Assembly (NCBI GenBank): GCA_029834535.1
Contig: JAQMWT010000678.1
Location: 1 to 42,262 of the forward strand
Source: Chrysophaeum taylorii
Lineage: Eukaryota; Sar; Pelagophyceae; Pelagomonadales; Pelagomonadaceae
Reading direction: 5' to 3'
DNA: 42,262 bases
The translations under genes and the position numbers were made by a program. This document shows, piece by piece, positions 1-10,658 of this stretch; position 1 is the stretch's first letter, and each line of letters starts with the position of its first letter. Under the pieces are notes generated by a model that saw only the letters and a program-made list of their open reading frames with translations, ran no database searches and was not told the origin of the DNA.

Positions 1-205
1 TGATTATGACTGTCGGGTGTGGTTTTGATACGATGGATTTGCATATAGACGGTAGATCTCCTCGTGAGCTTTAAGAGTGATTATGGAGTTATTAAATTGG
101 ATTGATCCTTTATCATTATTTAATTGCTTTGCCCGAGATTGAAAGGAATGGAGTTGTTCGACAAATACATGGGCATACCAATTAACATTTAGAAACATTC
201 GATTA
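1..205 (-). pseudogene. Gag of copia element B, C-terminal part (cut by window edge)
   Basis: The open frame at 4-198 encodes NWYAHVFVEQ and further residues that align with the gag of element C (NWYVHVFIEA, then E-E-I-x-R-x-Y-A). It is the direct continuation of the gag segment at 329-1,061. If the retroposon at 206-328 is removed, the reading runs ELKSQ-FNRMFLNVNWY without a break. The C-terminal half runs off the left edge of the window. Gag is the structural protein that packages retrotransposon RNA in cytoplasmic particles. The family is recognised only through the element-C copy in this window and not through a named domain. Confidence 0.65.
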
Positions 206-328
206 AACTGAGATTTAACTAACTAACTAACTAACTAACTTCGGACCTCTCCCGGGCATGGGAGCCAGGCTGGGCCGGCAGTAGCCGGTCCAGGATCACA
301 GAGCAAAAATCACACAACTGAGATTTAA
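206..328 (-). mobile_element. (TTAG)n-tailed retroposon, 5'-truncated copy S1
   Basis: A 97-bp insert (219-315) is flanked by a perfect 13-bp direct repeat, AACTGAGATTTAA, at 206-218 and 316-328. In sense orientation (minus strand) it ends in the family's 3' module: an inverted-repeat stem CTCCC...GGGAG, then GAGGTCCGAAG and a run of TTAG units. It is nearly identical to 19,299-19,385 of copy S3. The target duplication and 5' truncation are hallmarks of target-primed reverse transcription. It interrupts the gag of element B. Confidence 0.85.
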
Positions 329-1061
329 GCTCAGTTACATATGTACAAGACACTGTCTCATAGTAATGATTGGCTAAAAGCATTACAGCACGTAATTTAT
401 TGGGATGTGCAGGGATTGCGCAAATTTTCTTTAGTTGAGGCCACGTAGCGAGAGCCGGCTTTTCCTGGGACTCGAGGTTAAAGAATATGCACGAAAAACC
501 AGCATAAGTTTCGCAGTGTTTGATCCAATCGGCATTAGAAAGACCTGCAAAGGACATGTTAGTTAAAGATGAATCATACACAATTGACTTAGGAAATCGG
601 GTATCTAATAAAGCAAGGACATTTTTAACATCCTCATTTAATTCAGGACGGACAAGGCTGTACGACTCTTGGTAGTAAAGTCGTTCAAGGCTATTACGGG
701 CATCAACCGTTAGTTGATGAGAGGAGTTGACGTGCCAAGTCTTTAAATGTTCGGGCAGCGCATCTTCATCAGGTAAGTTTAAATCGTTAACTTGTTCAGC
801 TTTCCATTGAGCGAAGATGATATCAACTTCTTGTCCAAGGATTTGATTATATTCCTGAGCATTCCGGGTGTAAGCTTCATATGAATCAAAGCAGAATAAC
901 GCGTCCACATATGGACTTGTCATATGCCTGCGAAGCGTTTCAACTTGTAAGCTCACCTTAGTTGAATTATCTTTGAAACGTAATCCTGCGATAATCTTAT
1001 CAACGAGGATTTGTTCTTGTTTGTAGATATCAGTGGTAGATATTGTTTTTTGTTTTGACAT
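329..1061 (-). pseudogene. Gag of copia element B, N-terminal part
   Basis: Starting from the ATG at 1,061 this encodes about 245 residues before retroposon S1. It shares with the element-C gag the blocks YDSYEAYTR, F-x-QWKAE (FLEWKTD in C) and FNLESQEKPALATWP (FNLESDRKPALAAWP in C), so the two are clearly homologous yet well diverged. No zinc knuckle is visible in the part present. The apparent C-terminus of the open frame (ending PGSHARERSEVS) is translated retroposon and not gag. The gene lies about 470 bp downstream of a primer-binding site and LTR in the same orientation, as expected for the first gene of an LTR element. Confidence 0.7.
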
Positions 1062-1530
1062 GATTGTGACTTATTAAGGGATAGGTTAGAGGATTGATAG
1101 ACAGATTCGACACATAAGAATGAAGGGTTTCTCAAGTGCGGGTTCTATGTACAGTACGCGATTTTTTAACGTGGGCTTATTGACAAGACCAAACAAATCA
1201 ACATGCTATTTAAAACAATTTGACTTGAGACTGAAGAATGGATTAGTTCTCGAGCAGTCAGTCTTTTGTTGGGAATGGAAGTAAAAACCCGTACAAGTTT
1301 ACGCGGCTTGTATAGGAAAATTTTAATTTTATTAGCTATGCGAGTGCATGTGACCAGTGACCGACCCAACTCGGTCACAAACCAATTTAACTGGTTGGCA
1401 CATACCGTCACACAACAAATATGTACAGTAGACCACCGCCAAACATATTGTCGTATTGTACTCGTGATCAGGCGCAAATTGATCATTCGATTTAGACGTA
1501 CAACACGGTTGGGCTGACAGACCTACGCAT

Positions 1531-1544
1531 CTGGGCCCATAACC
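1531..1544 (-). other. Primer-binding site of element B (iMet-tRNA anticodon arm)
   Basis: The minus strand reads GGTTATGGGCCCAG directly after the LTR end ...CTCTCCA. This is complementary to the anticodon stem-loop of eukaryotic initiator tRNA-Met (CTGGGCCCATAACC). Drosophila copia primes with an internal iMet-tRNA segment in the same way. The identical 14-mer occurs at 2,659-2,672 (minus) and 32,420-32,433 (plus). Confidence 0.8.
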
Positions 1545-2204
1545 TGGAGAGATTTGACCCTCTCCGGGTACATGGTAGAGACTGCGTGCAGTCTTAGGCG
1601 TGTACAGACCATTCCGCTTGTCACATGCTACTAAACAAGGAAGGGATTTAGGCCCTAACTCCTTAAGCACATTAGGTCCCATAGAAGCGTTTACACTGAC
1701 AACGGGGAACGAAGTCTCTGTTAATTAAACAGAAAACCCCGTACCCGACGGTACGCACCTGGAGGTCTACTCCATGTTGGAAAAGAGCTTCAGACTGGGC
1801 TCTTCATAGTCGTGAAAGAAAAGGGGCGGAAGGGCGAGGAAGAAAGAGGGAAAACCGTATTAGAGGGAAAGCCGTATTACGGAGAGAAAACCCTCGTGTA
1901 GGGATAGGTGTGAAAATGTTTCAGTGTCGCACACATAATAGTGTAGCTCTCAACGGGGATCGAAGTCTCTGTTAATTAAACAGAAAACCCCGTACCCGAC
2001 GGTACGCACTTGGAGGTCTACTCCACGTTGGAAAAGAGCTTCGGACTGGGTTCTTCATAGTCGTGAAAGAAAAGGGGCGGAAGGGTAAGGGAAAAGAAAG
2101 AAAGAGGGAAGGCCGTATTACGGAGAGAAAACCCTCGTGTAGGGATAGGTGTGAAAATGTTCCAGTGCCGCACACATAATAGTGTAGCTCTCTGGAGACC
2201 TATA
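1545..2204 (-). repeat. LTR of element B with internal ~240-bp tandem duplication
   Basis: In sense orientation (minus) the LTR ends GGGTCAAATCTCTCCA immediately before the PBS. About 240 bp inside it is present twice in tandem (roughly 1,710-1,950 and 1,953-2,193): both copies run from CAACGGGG(A/T)(A/T)CGAAGTC to CACATAATAGTGTAGCTCT. The upstream boundary is uncertain because no clear TG start or target duplication can be fixed. Near 2,204 the sequence joins a second copy of the leader. An inverted partial LTR lies at 2,680-3,010. Confidence 0.6.
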
Positions 2205-2672
2205 AAAAATAGGTTATAGGATTGATAGACAGATTCGACACATAAGAATGAAGGGCTTCTTGAGTGCGGGTCATATGTACAGTACGCTATTTTAAGCGTG
2301 GGCTTATTTACAAGACCAAACAAATCAACATGCTAATTAAAACAGGATGACTCGAGACTGAAGAATGGAGTAATTCTCGAGCAGTCAGTCTTTTGTTGGG
2401 GAATGGGAGGAAAAACCCGTACGAGTTTCCGCGGCTTGTGTAGGAAATTTTCTAATTATATTGGCTATGTTAGTGCATATAACCAGTGGCCGACCCAACT
2501 CGGTCACAGGCCAAATTAACTGGTGGTCAAATACCGCCACACAACAGATATGTACAGTAGACTACCGCCAATCACATTGTTGCATTGTACTCGTAATCAG
2601 GCGTAGACTGATCACTCCATTATACGCGCGACACAGTTGGGCTGACACACCTACGCATCTGGGCCCATAACC
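2205..2672 (-). repeat. Second copy of element-B leader and PBS, without gag
   Basis: This stretch repeats 1,080-1,544 at about 85-90% identity by eye, for example GATTGATAGACAGATTCGAC near both left ends and CTGGGCCCATAACC at both right ends. It is a PBS-plus-leader fragment that ends before any gag codon and abuts the LTR of copy one. It may be a remnant of a tandem insertion or of LTR recombination. Confidence 0.65.
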
Positions 2673-2679
2673 TGGAGGG

Positions 2680-3010
2680 GTTTCTCTGCGCAATACGGCT
2701 TTCCCTCTTTTCTTCCTTACCCTTCCGCAATTTTTTTTTCATGACTATGAAGAATACAGTCTGAAGCTCTCTTACAACATGGAGTAGACCTCCAGGTTAT
2801 TACCGTCAGGTACGGGGTTTTATGTTTAATTAACAGAGGCTTCGTTCCTCGTTGTCAGTGTAAACGCTTCTATGGGACTTAATGTCCTTAAGGAGCTAGG
2901 GCTTAAATCCCTACCTTGTGTAGTAGCATGTGACAAGCGGAATGGTATGTACACGCCTAAGACTGCACAGTCTCTACCATGTAGTACCCGGAGAGGGTCA
3001 AATCTCTCCA
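2680..3010 (+). repeat. Truncated element-B LTR in inverted orientation
   Basis: The reverse complement of this stretch matches 1,545-1,880 with only scattered differences. In plus orientation it ends AAATCTCTCCA at 3,010, which is the LTR 3' end, but no PBS follows. Its 5' part is missing and it abuts the second leader copy, so it is a broken LTR placed head-to-head with the rest of element B. Confidence 0.65.
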
Positions 3011-3221
3011 ATATATTCACCGAGTTGAGGGACTGGGGTTCTGGCCTGGAGGCACGTCGAGACGTCGCCCTCGATCATCATGCTTTTGAACACCACCACC
3101 AATCACCCACCCAAAGGGCCCGCCCAACAGGCGGCGGTCATTTTGGGACGATACACTTTCTTCGAAGCCGATGAATATGGGGCTAGCTGCTTCAGATCAA
3201 CCTTATATTATCTCTATCGCC
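3011..3221. other. Unassigned sequence between element B and retroposon S2
   Basis: About 210 bp with no supported gene. One short frame follows from the LTR end, but it has no recognisable motif. Confidence 0.5.
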
Positions 3222-3639
3222 GTGTCCGTGTTAAAAACTAACTAACTTCAGACCTCTCCCGAGCATGGGAGCCAGGCCGGACCGGCAGGAGCCGGTACGG
3301 AATCACAGAGGAAAATTCACGCAGTTGGGGCAGAGGCGAGGGACGAGGACGGACTTGTTGATGGTGGACCGTCACTGCGCGCGGTCTTGTGCGAGGTCGT
3401 GCAAAAGTGTCGCAGGCCGTGGACGTGTTGGTCCACGAACAATCGACCTGTCCGTCGCGTTCTGCCCAACCGAGCGAACCCCATCCCAGCGCGGACTTTC
3501 CGGGTGCTAACCGGCCAGCCCGGGAGGCGAGCAGGCACCGTCTCACTCCGGGACGGCCGGGGCCACCGCAGGGAGCAAGCGTGTTAGGCGCCGTCCTCCA
3601 TCGCAACCAACGGTTAGCGATCGCAGGGTGTCCGTGTTA
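3222..3639 (-). mobile_element. (TTAG)n-tailed retroposon, copy S2
   Basis: A long copy of the same retroposon in minus orientation. The direct repeat GTGTCCGTGTTA (12 bp) flanks it at 3,222-3,233 and 3,628-3,639. Its sense 5' end, CGCTAACCGTTGGTTGCG, matches the 5' end of copy S3 at 18,933. The 3' end carries the CTCCC/GGGAG stem-loop and a short TTAG tail. Open frames inside it are not conserved between copies, so it appears non-coding and SINE-like. No convincing pol III A/B boxes were found by eye. Confidence 0.85.
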
Positions 3640-5924
3640 TGCGGATTATTACTCCCAAGGAGAGTGAGTGCCCCTATTTTTGATGTGCGACAGATGTTGA
3701 TTTGCGCTGCGTTGATCATCGCGTTTTGTTCTTTCGCCGCCGCTGACACTACGACGATTTTTTTTTTCAGGATGCAAGGGCGCCAACAACGACGGACTCT
3801 TGGGATGGTCGCCGAGAGTTTGTTTGTTTTTAGGTCGCCTTCGAGCAACGCGCCCGGGCAGTTTTGGAGTACAGGTGCGGAAAGTTATTATTATTAAGGC
3901 AACTAACTCCCAGGCGCTCGAAAGAACGGATGACCACAGAGAGAGAGAGGAGCTGCGCTCCCTCCAGGGGCGCGCAGAGATTACGTGCAAGTATACTTCT
4001 ACTTTTGGCAAGGCGCATACCAAAGACCACGCACGAGGAGCGAGGTCGCCGACACGACCGCGAAGGACAACCTCCGCTTGGATCGAGGAAGGTGCAGTCG
4101 GTCGGAATGTTGGCGGCCGCGGTCCCGTCTCACATTGCGCTCGGCTATCTTTTTTTCCGGCCGGCATCTTCTTCGAGTTCAGTCTCGTCATGAAGACCCT
4201 CGCAGAAGAAGAAAGAGATCCGACAGCTTGTCCGTCCATGACGTCATGCCCTCCTCGCGGTCGGAACTTCTCGCCGGTGGAGAAATGAATGAATTAATTA
4301 ATTTTGTTGTGAGGGCACAACATCTCGAGCCAGCCGCGCGGGAAATTGCCCGCGGCTGCACGCCACAATCGTGGTTCTGGAGCACGATCAGGTCGCTGCT
4401 GCTTCAACTCGAGCACCCAAGCAGCGATCCTCCTGCCCCGCTAGGGAGGAGGAGCCAGCTGGACGGCCTGCTGCGATTCCCTCGGAACTTGACACCGTTT
4501 CGAGTTTCGATGTGGTTGAAGAAGTCCGTTCTACGTCAGTTCTGACGTAAGGGATCTCGTACTCGTTGAAGATGGACGAGAAGACTGAGGAGGCGTGGAC
4601 ATTGGGCCTCGACGAGGACTGGTCATACCTGCTCGACGAGACGCAGTACATCCTCGCGCCAAACAACGCGCCGCGGCGGTCGTCGATGCATTCCGAGGAC
4701 GCTTCAAGACGTAATTCGCGGTGCATGCCGCCACACGAGACGAAGCCACGTCTGGTCAAAGAGGCGCACACCTACCCCCGCAACGATGCCTATCCTCGCC
4801 AGTGATGGCGCCCTTGTTGCGAGCGACCCGCCTAACGCACTCGCTCTTACCCACACGTGTGGCTTGTACCACCCCAGACGGGCCCAAAAGATTGACGGTA
4901 GTCGCGCTGGAGCACTGCCGTGCGACAATTGCCGTGTCAATCAGGGATCACTGCCGTGCGACAATTGCCGTGTCACTCGGGGATCTCCAAGTAGTGCGCG
5001 TGGCGCCATGTCTGTCTCTGGTGGAGTTTTTAGCTCGTAGCGACGACTTCTTTTTTCGAGTGTTAGGAAGGGCCTGCTGGCACCACCCGGCGCAGCTGCT
5101 GTGCGAGCCGCGGGGCGGCGTCACGCCGTTATAAATGTGGGTATGTGCGACTTCGATGCCGCCCGCATAGAGCTCTCCTGAAGCCATTTGCGCAAGCAGA
5201 TGGCGCAAATTAAATTATAATTAAATAATTAATAGCCTTCCTCTTTTTTAGGACCACAGGTCACGTCAGAAGAAGATCCCTAAGACTTATTAGTATACCG
5301 CGAAAATTTGGCTTGCGGTTTGAGGCCGGCCTCGAAGCTCAAATTTTAATTGTACACGAGGTGATAAAAGACAACACCACCGCACCGTAGCGTCCCAGTC
5401 GCTACGTAAGCAATGCCCTCGCCCAGCTCAAGGCTGATGTAAAAGAGCGGAAGAATGCGAGGGCATGGTCCAAGGCAGAGCGCCAAGGTTTGAACGACAG
5501 CGGGAAGTCGTTCGGGGGGCGCCGGATGGATCGCCACCATCGAGCAACCGAAGAGTGATAGCGAGACGCCACACTTAGTAGTACCAGTTTTTCTCAGGTT
5601 TTCGAAGGGAAAATGCGAGCGAGCGGCTGGCGAGCGATGTGCTCGGCCACCCGACCCGCAAACGGCTCAAATCTACGACTCATGGAGCCCTTTCGAAGTC
5701 CTGAGAAAAGAAAGCTGGAGTCGAACGGCGTGGACAGTCATCCGAGCAATCGGGCACGAAAATGGTCACTCCGACGGTGGTGTTTTTCGGGGGATTGAAT
5801 TGCGCGGGTTTCTGAAGGAAGTTGCGAGCGGACTCCTACGAGTCCCCGCGGACGCCCCGACACCGGAACTTCTGGTGGGCTCTGTTGTATGGTTCCGGAT
5901 GATCCGTCTGGGCGCCAAAACAAC
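3640..5924. other. GC-rich region without a firmly supported gene
   Basis: Two adjacent plus-strand stretches have coding-like composition: about 4,360-4,553 (containing a Glu/Pro-rich segment ending SSFDVVEEVRSTSVLT and a stop) and about 4,566-4,805 (MDEKTEEAWTLGLDEDWSYL). They lie in different frames and 20-odd bases apart, so they may be exons of one gene or remnants. No domain is recognisable. A 34-bp tandem duplication lies at 4,914-4,982. The rest (5,000-5,924) shows nothing I can name. Confidence 0.3.
4914..4982. repeat. 34-bp tandem duplication
   Basis: Two adjacent copies of a unit beginning CACTGCCGTGCGACAATTGC differ at a few bases near their ends (CAATCAGGG versus CACTCGGGG). It is a local duplication with no evident function. 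Confidence 0.75.
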
Positions 5925-7130
5925 CTAGAAGCGAAGGTTAGAGGGGTGTCTGAGAGCCTGAGGGCGACTCAGACACTTGGGGTGGTGTTGGAACTTGAAT
6001 GGGGGAAAGCGGCACCCGATCGGCTTTCGAGGCGCGTTTGGACTTGCTATGCAGTCCTCGGCCTTGGCTTCTTTGAGTTGGAAGGCGTCTATGTCGTCGT
6101 CGGGCTTCTTTATTTTCTTGGGCGGCTCCTCGCACGCGTTCTCGCTGCCGGGGGCAAACTTTGCCTCTCAGGGAGCCAGGAGAGGAGGATTTTCATGCCA
6201 AACTGGGCTTCTTCGAGGTGGCGAAGGAGGGCGATCTTGCCGGCGTCGTCCTGGGTGGTGTAGGCTCCGAGGTCGTGCTCGCCAAGCTGGTCCGAGATGG
6301 GGCCTTTACCGAGTAGCCCTTGATGGCCGAGACACCTTGCTCGAGGTACGAGAGCCGGAGTTTTGCTGCAGAGTTTGAGGCGCCAGGACAGCTTTGGAGG
6401 TCAGCAGATGTCAGGCGAGCGCCGCCGGCGTTGGGAGCTTCGGATTCTGGGTCGGCATCCGGGCTCGCGTTGGCGGCGGGGGTGGCGCGTGCGTTTTTTT
6501 CCGAGAAGACGGGGACGGCATCAGCGCAGACGTGTTCAGAACCGAGGAGAGTTCGCCCGCCGGCGCCGCGCGGGCGGCGACCTGCTGCTACTCCTGGTAG
6601 AGCTGGATCCAATAGGGGGCCTGGTTGGTTGAAGGGGGAGAGGCCGGACTTGGACCAGGGTTGCGGTCGACCTCGGGCTGGAGCGCAGCCACGCCTGGCT
6701 TTAGCACTCGAGAGTCTCTAGGAGATTCAAGGCGACGCGGCGTAGATCCGATCCTCACCGAGTTTTTTCTCCGAGGACCACTTCGCGTCCTCGCCGTATA
6801 GCGTGCTGCAGCTGTCCACGACCTTCTCGAGGTCGCGAGACTGACCGTCAACCGAGACGCCCGCCCAGTCCGCGCTCGCCTTTTTGATCCAGAGCTCCCG
6901 GCGCTCCTCGAGTGGCAGCTCCGTCGTCGTCGGCGGCGGGGGCGGTGGCGGCGGCACGTTTTCTTTGATGATCGCCGCAAGCCCGGGCTCCTTTATCGTC
7001 GCAGCGCGATTTGCGACCGCCCTGTAGCTGACGCTCGCCCAGGCCGCAGTCTCGGCCTGCGCCTTCTTCAAAGCGCTCGCGACAGGCCCCCCGATGGCCA
7101 CGACAACGCATCGCCGCCTCGCGGACTACG
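5925..7130 (-). pseudogene. Candidate host gene, spliced or decayed, product unknown
   Basis: Several minus-strand stretches read like protein but in different frames: 7,125-6,727 (contains SALKKAQAETAAWASVSYRA, a run of eight prolines, then LPLEERRELWIKKASADWAG); about 6,490-6,310 (AAKLRLSYLEQGVSAIKGYS); about 6,295-6,185 (LGEHDLGAYTTQDDAGKIAL); and about 6,165-5,940 (ENACEEPPKKIKKPDDDIDAF). A GTAAAG donor-like site follows the GYS codons, which favours introns, but I cannot assemble a full gene model. No known family is recognised. It could equally be a pseudogene. Confidence 0.3.
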
Positions 7131-7712
7131 AGCTTGGTGGCCTCGTCGCGGCGGCTCTGCCTGCGATTCCATGCTTGAATCGGTCGCAACTTCCCTTGAG
7201 AAACCTAAGGCCTTCAGGGCATAATAAGTTGATTGCCACGTAAGGTTTGTTCAGTTCCGGGAGTGTTCCCGACGTTACTATTACGAAAAATGAGTGTGTG
7301 GGAATGGCTCTCTGATGGATGGCGAGCGCTGTGCTGTCGCTGGGCACGCCGCCGTCTATCCGACATCGAACACGTCGTTCCCCTCATGTCAAGCAAAGCT
7401 CATTAAGATTTATTTTGGACAATACGAGCGCGCTCTAGGACGGCTGACTGGCGTTAATCGAGATGCTCGCTCGATTGCTCCGATCTCGAGACTTCCGACG
7501 TCTAAAATTGAGGGCAATCTCGAAGGTCCTGCGCTGCCGGGGTACCACCGTCGTGCGTTTGTTTCAAACCATGAAACTACATTTCCAGGCTGGCATGCTG
7601 TTGCTCCCTCGTGTCCACATCATTTTGCTCTCGTGCCCATATTTAAATCCTGTCGCTCGGGCGGTAGACTTCTTAGGGAAGCGAAGAACGTGGGGCTGAT
7701 TGTGTTCTGCGA

Positions 7713-7753
7713 GCTCGCTCGCTCGCTCTCTCGCTCTCTCGCTCTCTCTCTCT
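7713..7753. repeat. CTCG/CTCT simple repeat
   Basis: About 40 bp of GCTCGCTCGCTCTCTC-type repeat. It may be part of a promoter region for the candidate gene starting near 7,930, since pyrimidine-rich tracts are common upstream of genes, but this is inference. Confidence 0.7.
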
Positions 7754-7769
7754 ATGACGAGCTAATCTG

Positions 7770-7872
7770 AACGACGCTGATTGGTTCGTTACACATAGAC
7801 GCGCGTCAGCACTAGCCAATGAGAGGCCAGAATCAATAGCTCGTCACGCGTCAGCATTAATTTTGCGGTGTC
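7770..7872 (+). promoter_or_regulatory. Possible promoter with two CCAAT-type motifs
   Basis: An inverted CCAAT box (GATTGG, near 7,780) and a direct one (GCCAATGAG, near 7,815) lie about 60-150 bp upstream of an ATG at 7,930. Two copies of a CGCGTCAGCA motif (near 7,803 and 7,848) flank them. This is motif-level evidence only. Confidence 0.3.
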
Positions 7873-7929
7873 GTGCTGCTCAAGACTTTTCGACGGGCAA
7901 GAAACATCGACCGACCCACTGACCGAACG

Positions 7930-9165
7930 ATGTTTCGGGGTAGGAACCTTAAGCCGCGAAAGCGCTGTACCAACGAAGAGATTGAACGCGACGAGCGTGC
8001 TGAGGAGCAGCGGGTAGCCGAAGCAAAGGCGACGCTGCAGAGGCTCGAAGGGCCTTCTTCCAGCCGCTACCAGCTGCGAGAAAAAAGCGAGCCAAGTCAG
8101 TCAGGGACAACGGTGGAGTGCGTGACGACGAGGACGACGAGGACGACGTACACAATGAGGTGATGTCAGAAGCAGAACCGGTCAGGCCAACTCCTGGAAG
8201 TACCGACCCGAGTGACCTCCACGTCGACGTGACCGATATTAACAGTCCAAGCAATTTGTGTGGACTCGGCGCCTTCGACCCGCAAGAGTACAGAAAGCTC
8301 CAGCGTCGGGTTTTGTACCGACAGCACTCGATCGCGAAGGCGTCATCCCGGGCGAGCTCCTGCGCGGACGGACAATTATGTGTCGTTCGGCTGCCGGCGG
8401 TCGCTCTTGGCGCCAAGGAACTATCCTCCGTCCTGCGGAAGCCGACACGACGCTCTGTTCGCATGTGCGAATGGGCAACTCGGTAGTCGACCTCGCGGCC
8501 CCGTCGCACTACAGGGATGGGCTTGCGGCTTCGGAACCGGCCCCTATCGTATCGGATCGTACGCAATGCAGATTTCGCCGACGTGATGCGCAGTCTTATC
8601 GACGACGAGCAAATGACGGAATGCGACGCCGACGGCAGAACACGTGAGGTGGGCGACAGGCACCGCGGCTACCGCGCTAGCGTGCGTCAGGTTCTCCTGA
8701 AGCGCGGTTATTGCGTCGAATGAATCACTGCCGCGCAAAAAACTACGTCGAGATGTCGCGCCATGTGGTTGCAAGAGGATTGGAGGACAACCCTGACGCC
8801 ATCGTCAAGAAGCTGTCGCTCGACCCCGACGTGGCGGAGCACGTCGCGAGGAGGAGGGCATCGGATCTTCGTGGACCCGTCGACTGCACTCAGCCCTGCT
8901 GTAGACCGCCACTACTGGTTCGGCGGCACCGATGATGATGGAAGGTCTAGTCCCAGGCCAATGTTGTTGTTTACTCGACTTCGCGCTTTTGGACGGACAT
9001 CGCTGTTCGGAGATCCAACGCTGATGGGACCTTCGAAGACGTGCCGTTTTTCAGTCGCTGGACACCGAGTTGGGAGGACCTGGTATTTGAGCACGGCGGC
9101 AGAGTTCACTACGCATCCCGTGTAAGCGTCGAACTTGAGAAGGCTGCCATGACAGTACATAGATA
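7930..9165 (+). pseudogene. Candidate host gene (unknown), frame-disrupted or spliced
   Basis: A series of coding-like stretches follows a possible promoter. The first begins with the ATG at 7,930 (MFRGRNLKPRKRCTNEEIER, then a charged helix). The frame then changes to an acidic segment near 8,120 (VRDDEDDEDDVHNEVMSEAE). Further pieces are about 8,560-8,720 (VMRSLIDDEQMTECDADGRT), about 8,715-8,865 (VVARGLEDNPDAIVKKLSLD) and about 8,965-9,168 (FFSRWTPSWEDLVFEHGGRV, ending at a stop near 9,168). Frame changes every 150-400 bp fit a multi-exon gene or a pseudogene. No domain is recognised. Confidence 0.3.
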
Positions 9166-9412
9166 GCTGGTTATTATGCGCTCGCAACGAGCGACACTCA
9201 AGTTAGTGCTGATGCTCGCGCTTGCCGCATTGATGACTGAAAATACATAGTGCGCGAGCTAGATAGGGCGCGGGAGAGCGAGGTGCGAGCTCGACCCATC
9301 AGCGTCGAGACGAGGACGAACTTCCTTCTGTCTTTTCGCACACCAAAAACAATAGATTTCTACACTGTAAAACCACGTCGCCTCGAGGGGTAAGGATTCA
9401 AATTAAGGGTAA

Positions 9413-10658
9413 CAAGTGCAGGCCAGTAAGTTCACCTAGTCCCAATCTCTAACCCCAGTAAGTTCATCTGGTCCCAGTAAGTTCACCTGGTCAGTAAGTT
9501 CACCTAGTCCCAATCTCTAACCCCAGTAAGTTCGGCATAAAACCCACTCGTGCTCACACCCACTCACCCCACTCTCCTTCGAGCTCGTCGCTCTCACCTC
9601 CGCCAATCTAAGCCGCTTTCATCCGTACACGCCGCTAGCCTTTGCGTTCACTCTAAAAACCCCTGTAAGTTCACTTGGTCCCAGTAAGTCCACCTGGTCA
9701 CTTAGTTCACCTAGTCCCAATCTCAAACCCCAGTAAGTTCACCTGGTCCCAGTAAGTTCACCTACCGTGCGCGTGTAGACGCCGGGAGGGGGCTTATCGG
9801 TATTGCGCAGCACGTGTGGGGTAGGGTGGAGTCGTCGATTCAGAAGAGGATATCCTCGGGGTTGCCGATCGACAGAGAGCCACGTAGAGCTGGACGTGGC
9901 AGAAGACGGGCTTGGGCAAGAGGACGCCGACCTCGCGGGGCGTCTGGCCCTGGCTCTTGTTGATCGTTTGGCGTAGGCGGGCCTTAAGGGATACAGGTTG
10001 GAGGAGCCTCGGTGACAACGACACGATCGATCATGTATCTGGTACCGTTGCAGTGGCCGTGCGACGGGTCGAGGTTGCGAAGACTTTAAGCTCGCGATCA
10101 AAGTCAGCATGCCGTTGGTTGTCAGGGAGTTGAAAACTCGACTGTAAAGAGCGAGGCGTCGTCTTCCGACCCAGCCTAGTCAGCCGAAAAGAACTCCGAC
10201 GCCTCGTCTCCGGGAAAAAAAGGCCGCGGTCATGCGCGCGTTGTCAGCATCGACAACATCGTTTCGACGGGGCGTGAGAATGGCGCGCTGAAAGAGCCGC
10301 CGCGGGTCGTGGAAATAGTCTGCGAGGTCGCCGTAGACGGCTTGGAGGATCACTGTCTGGCTCTCGCGCCTACCAGATCCTTACTCTTGCGCCTACCTGG
10401 TCCTTACCCTAAATCGAGGGACAAACAAACAAACAGACAGACAAACATCTGTCGATTAGTAGTTAGGAGCGCGCTGAAAGAGCCGCCGCGGGTCGTGGAA
10501 ATAGTCTGCGAGGTCGCCGTAGACGGCTTGGAGGATCACTGTCTGGCTCTCGCGCCTACCAGATCCTTACTCTTGCGCCTACCTGATCCTTACCCTAAAT
10601 CGAGGGACAAACAAACAAACAAACAGACAGACAAACATCTGTCGATTAGTAGTTAGGA
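9413..10658 (-). mobile_element. Helitron-like element copy H1 with a duplicated 5' end
   Basis: In sense orientation (minus) it starts TCCTAACTACTAATCGACAG at 10,658 and ends CCTGCACTTG at 9,413. The first 190 bp (10,658-10,469) are a 3'-truncated copy followed at once by a second 5' end (10,468), so two units are fused. The body carries a decayed PIF1-type helicase end, then a region of repeated GGTGAACTTACTGG motifs. The next copy H2 starts with no intervening base at 10,659, so the units are joined head to tail. Confidence 0.7.
9770..10353 (-). pseudogene. C-terminal fragment of Helitron PIF1-type helicase (H1)
   Basis: In three successive frames of the minus strand this reads the end of a Helitron RepHel helicase: VYGDLADYFHDPRRLFQRAI followed by LTPRRNDVVDADNARM, then a block resembling EFLNSLTTNGM, and finally [20 protein letters not shown] followed by [11 protein letters not shown] (family consensus TINKSQGQT and LYVALSR). 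These correspond to the last helicase motifs, including the DNA-binding and arginine-finger region. The N-terminal Rep (HUH) domain and helicase motifs I-III are absent, and the frame changes at least twice. It cannot encode a working enzyme. Confidence 0.75.

Larger units (their letters stand above)
1..2672 (-). mobile_element. Copia element B, rearranged and 5'/3' incomplete
   Basis: On the minus strand this block reads LTR (1,545 to about 2,204), primer-binding site (1,531-1,544), a leader of about 470 bp, then gag (1,061 down to the window edge). The order, the leader length and the gag homology match element C at 32,104 onward, whose PBS-to-gag distance is about 510 bp. A second PBS-leader copy (2,205-2,672) lies upstream of the LTR in the sense direction, so the 5' end is duplicated or rearranged. 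Gag is split by a retroposon. Protease, integrase and RT, if present, lie outside the window. Confidence 0.75.

Noticed and set aside
1531..1544. tRNA-iMet gene (CTGGGCCCATAACC)
   Set aside because: Only the anticodon-arm sequence is present, without acceptor, D or T arms. It is the primer-binding site.
3238..3667. Several overlapping ORFs of 66-122 codons
   Set aside because: They lie in retroposon copy S2 and are not conserved in copies S3 or S4.
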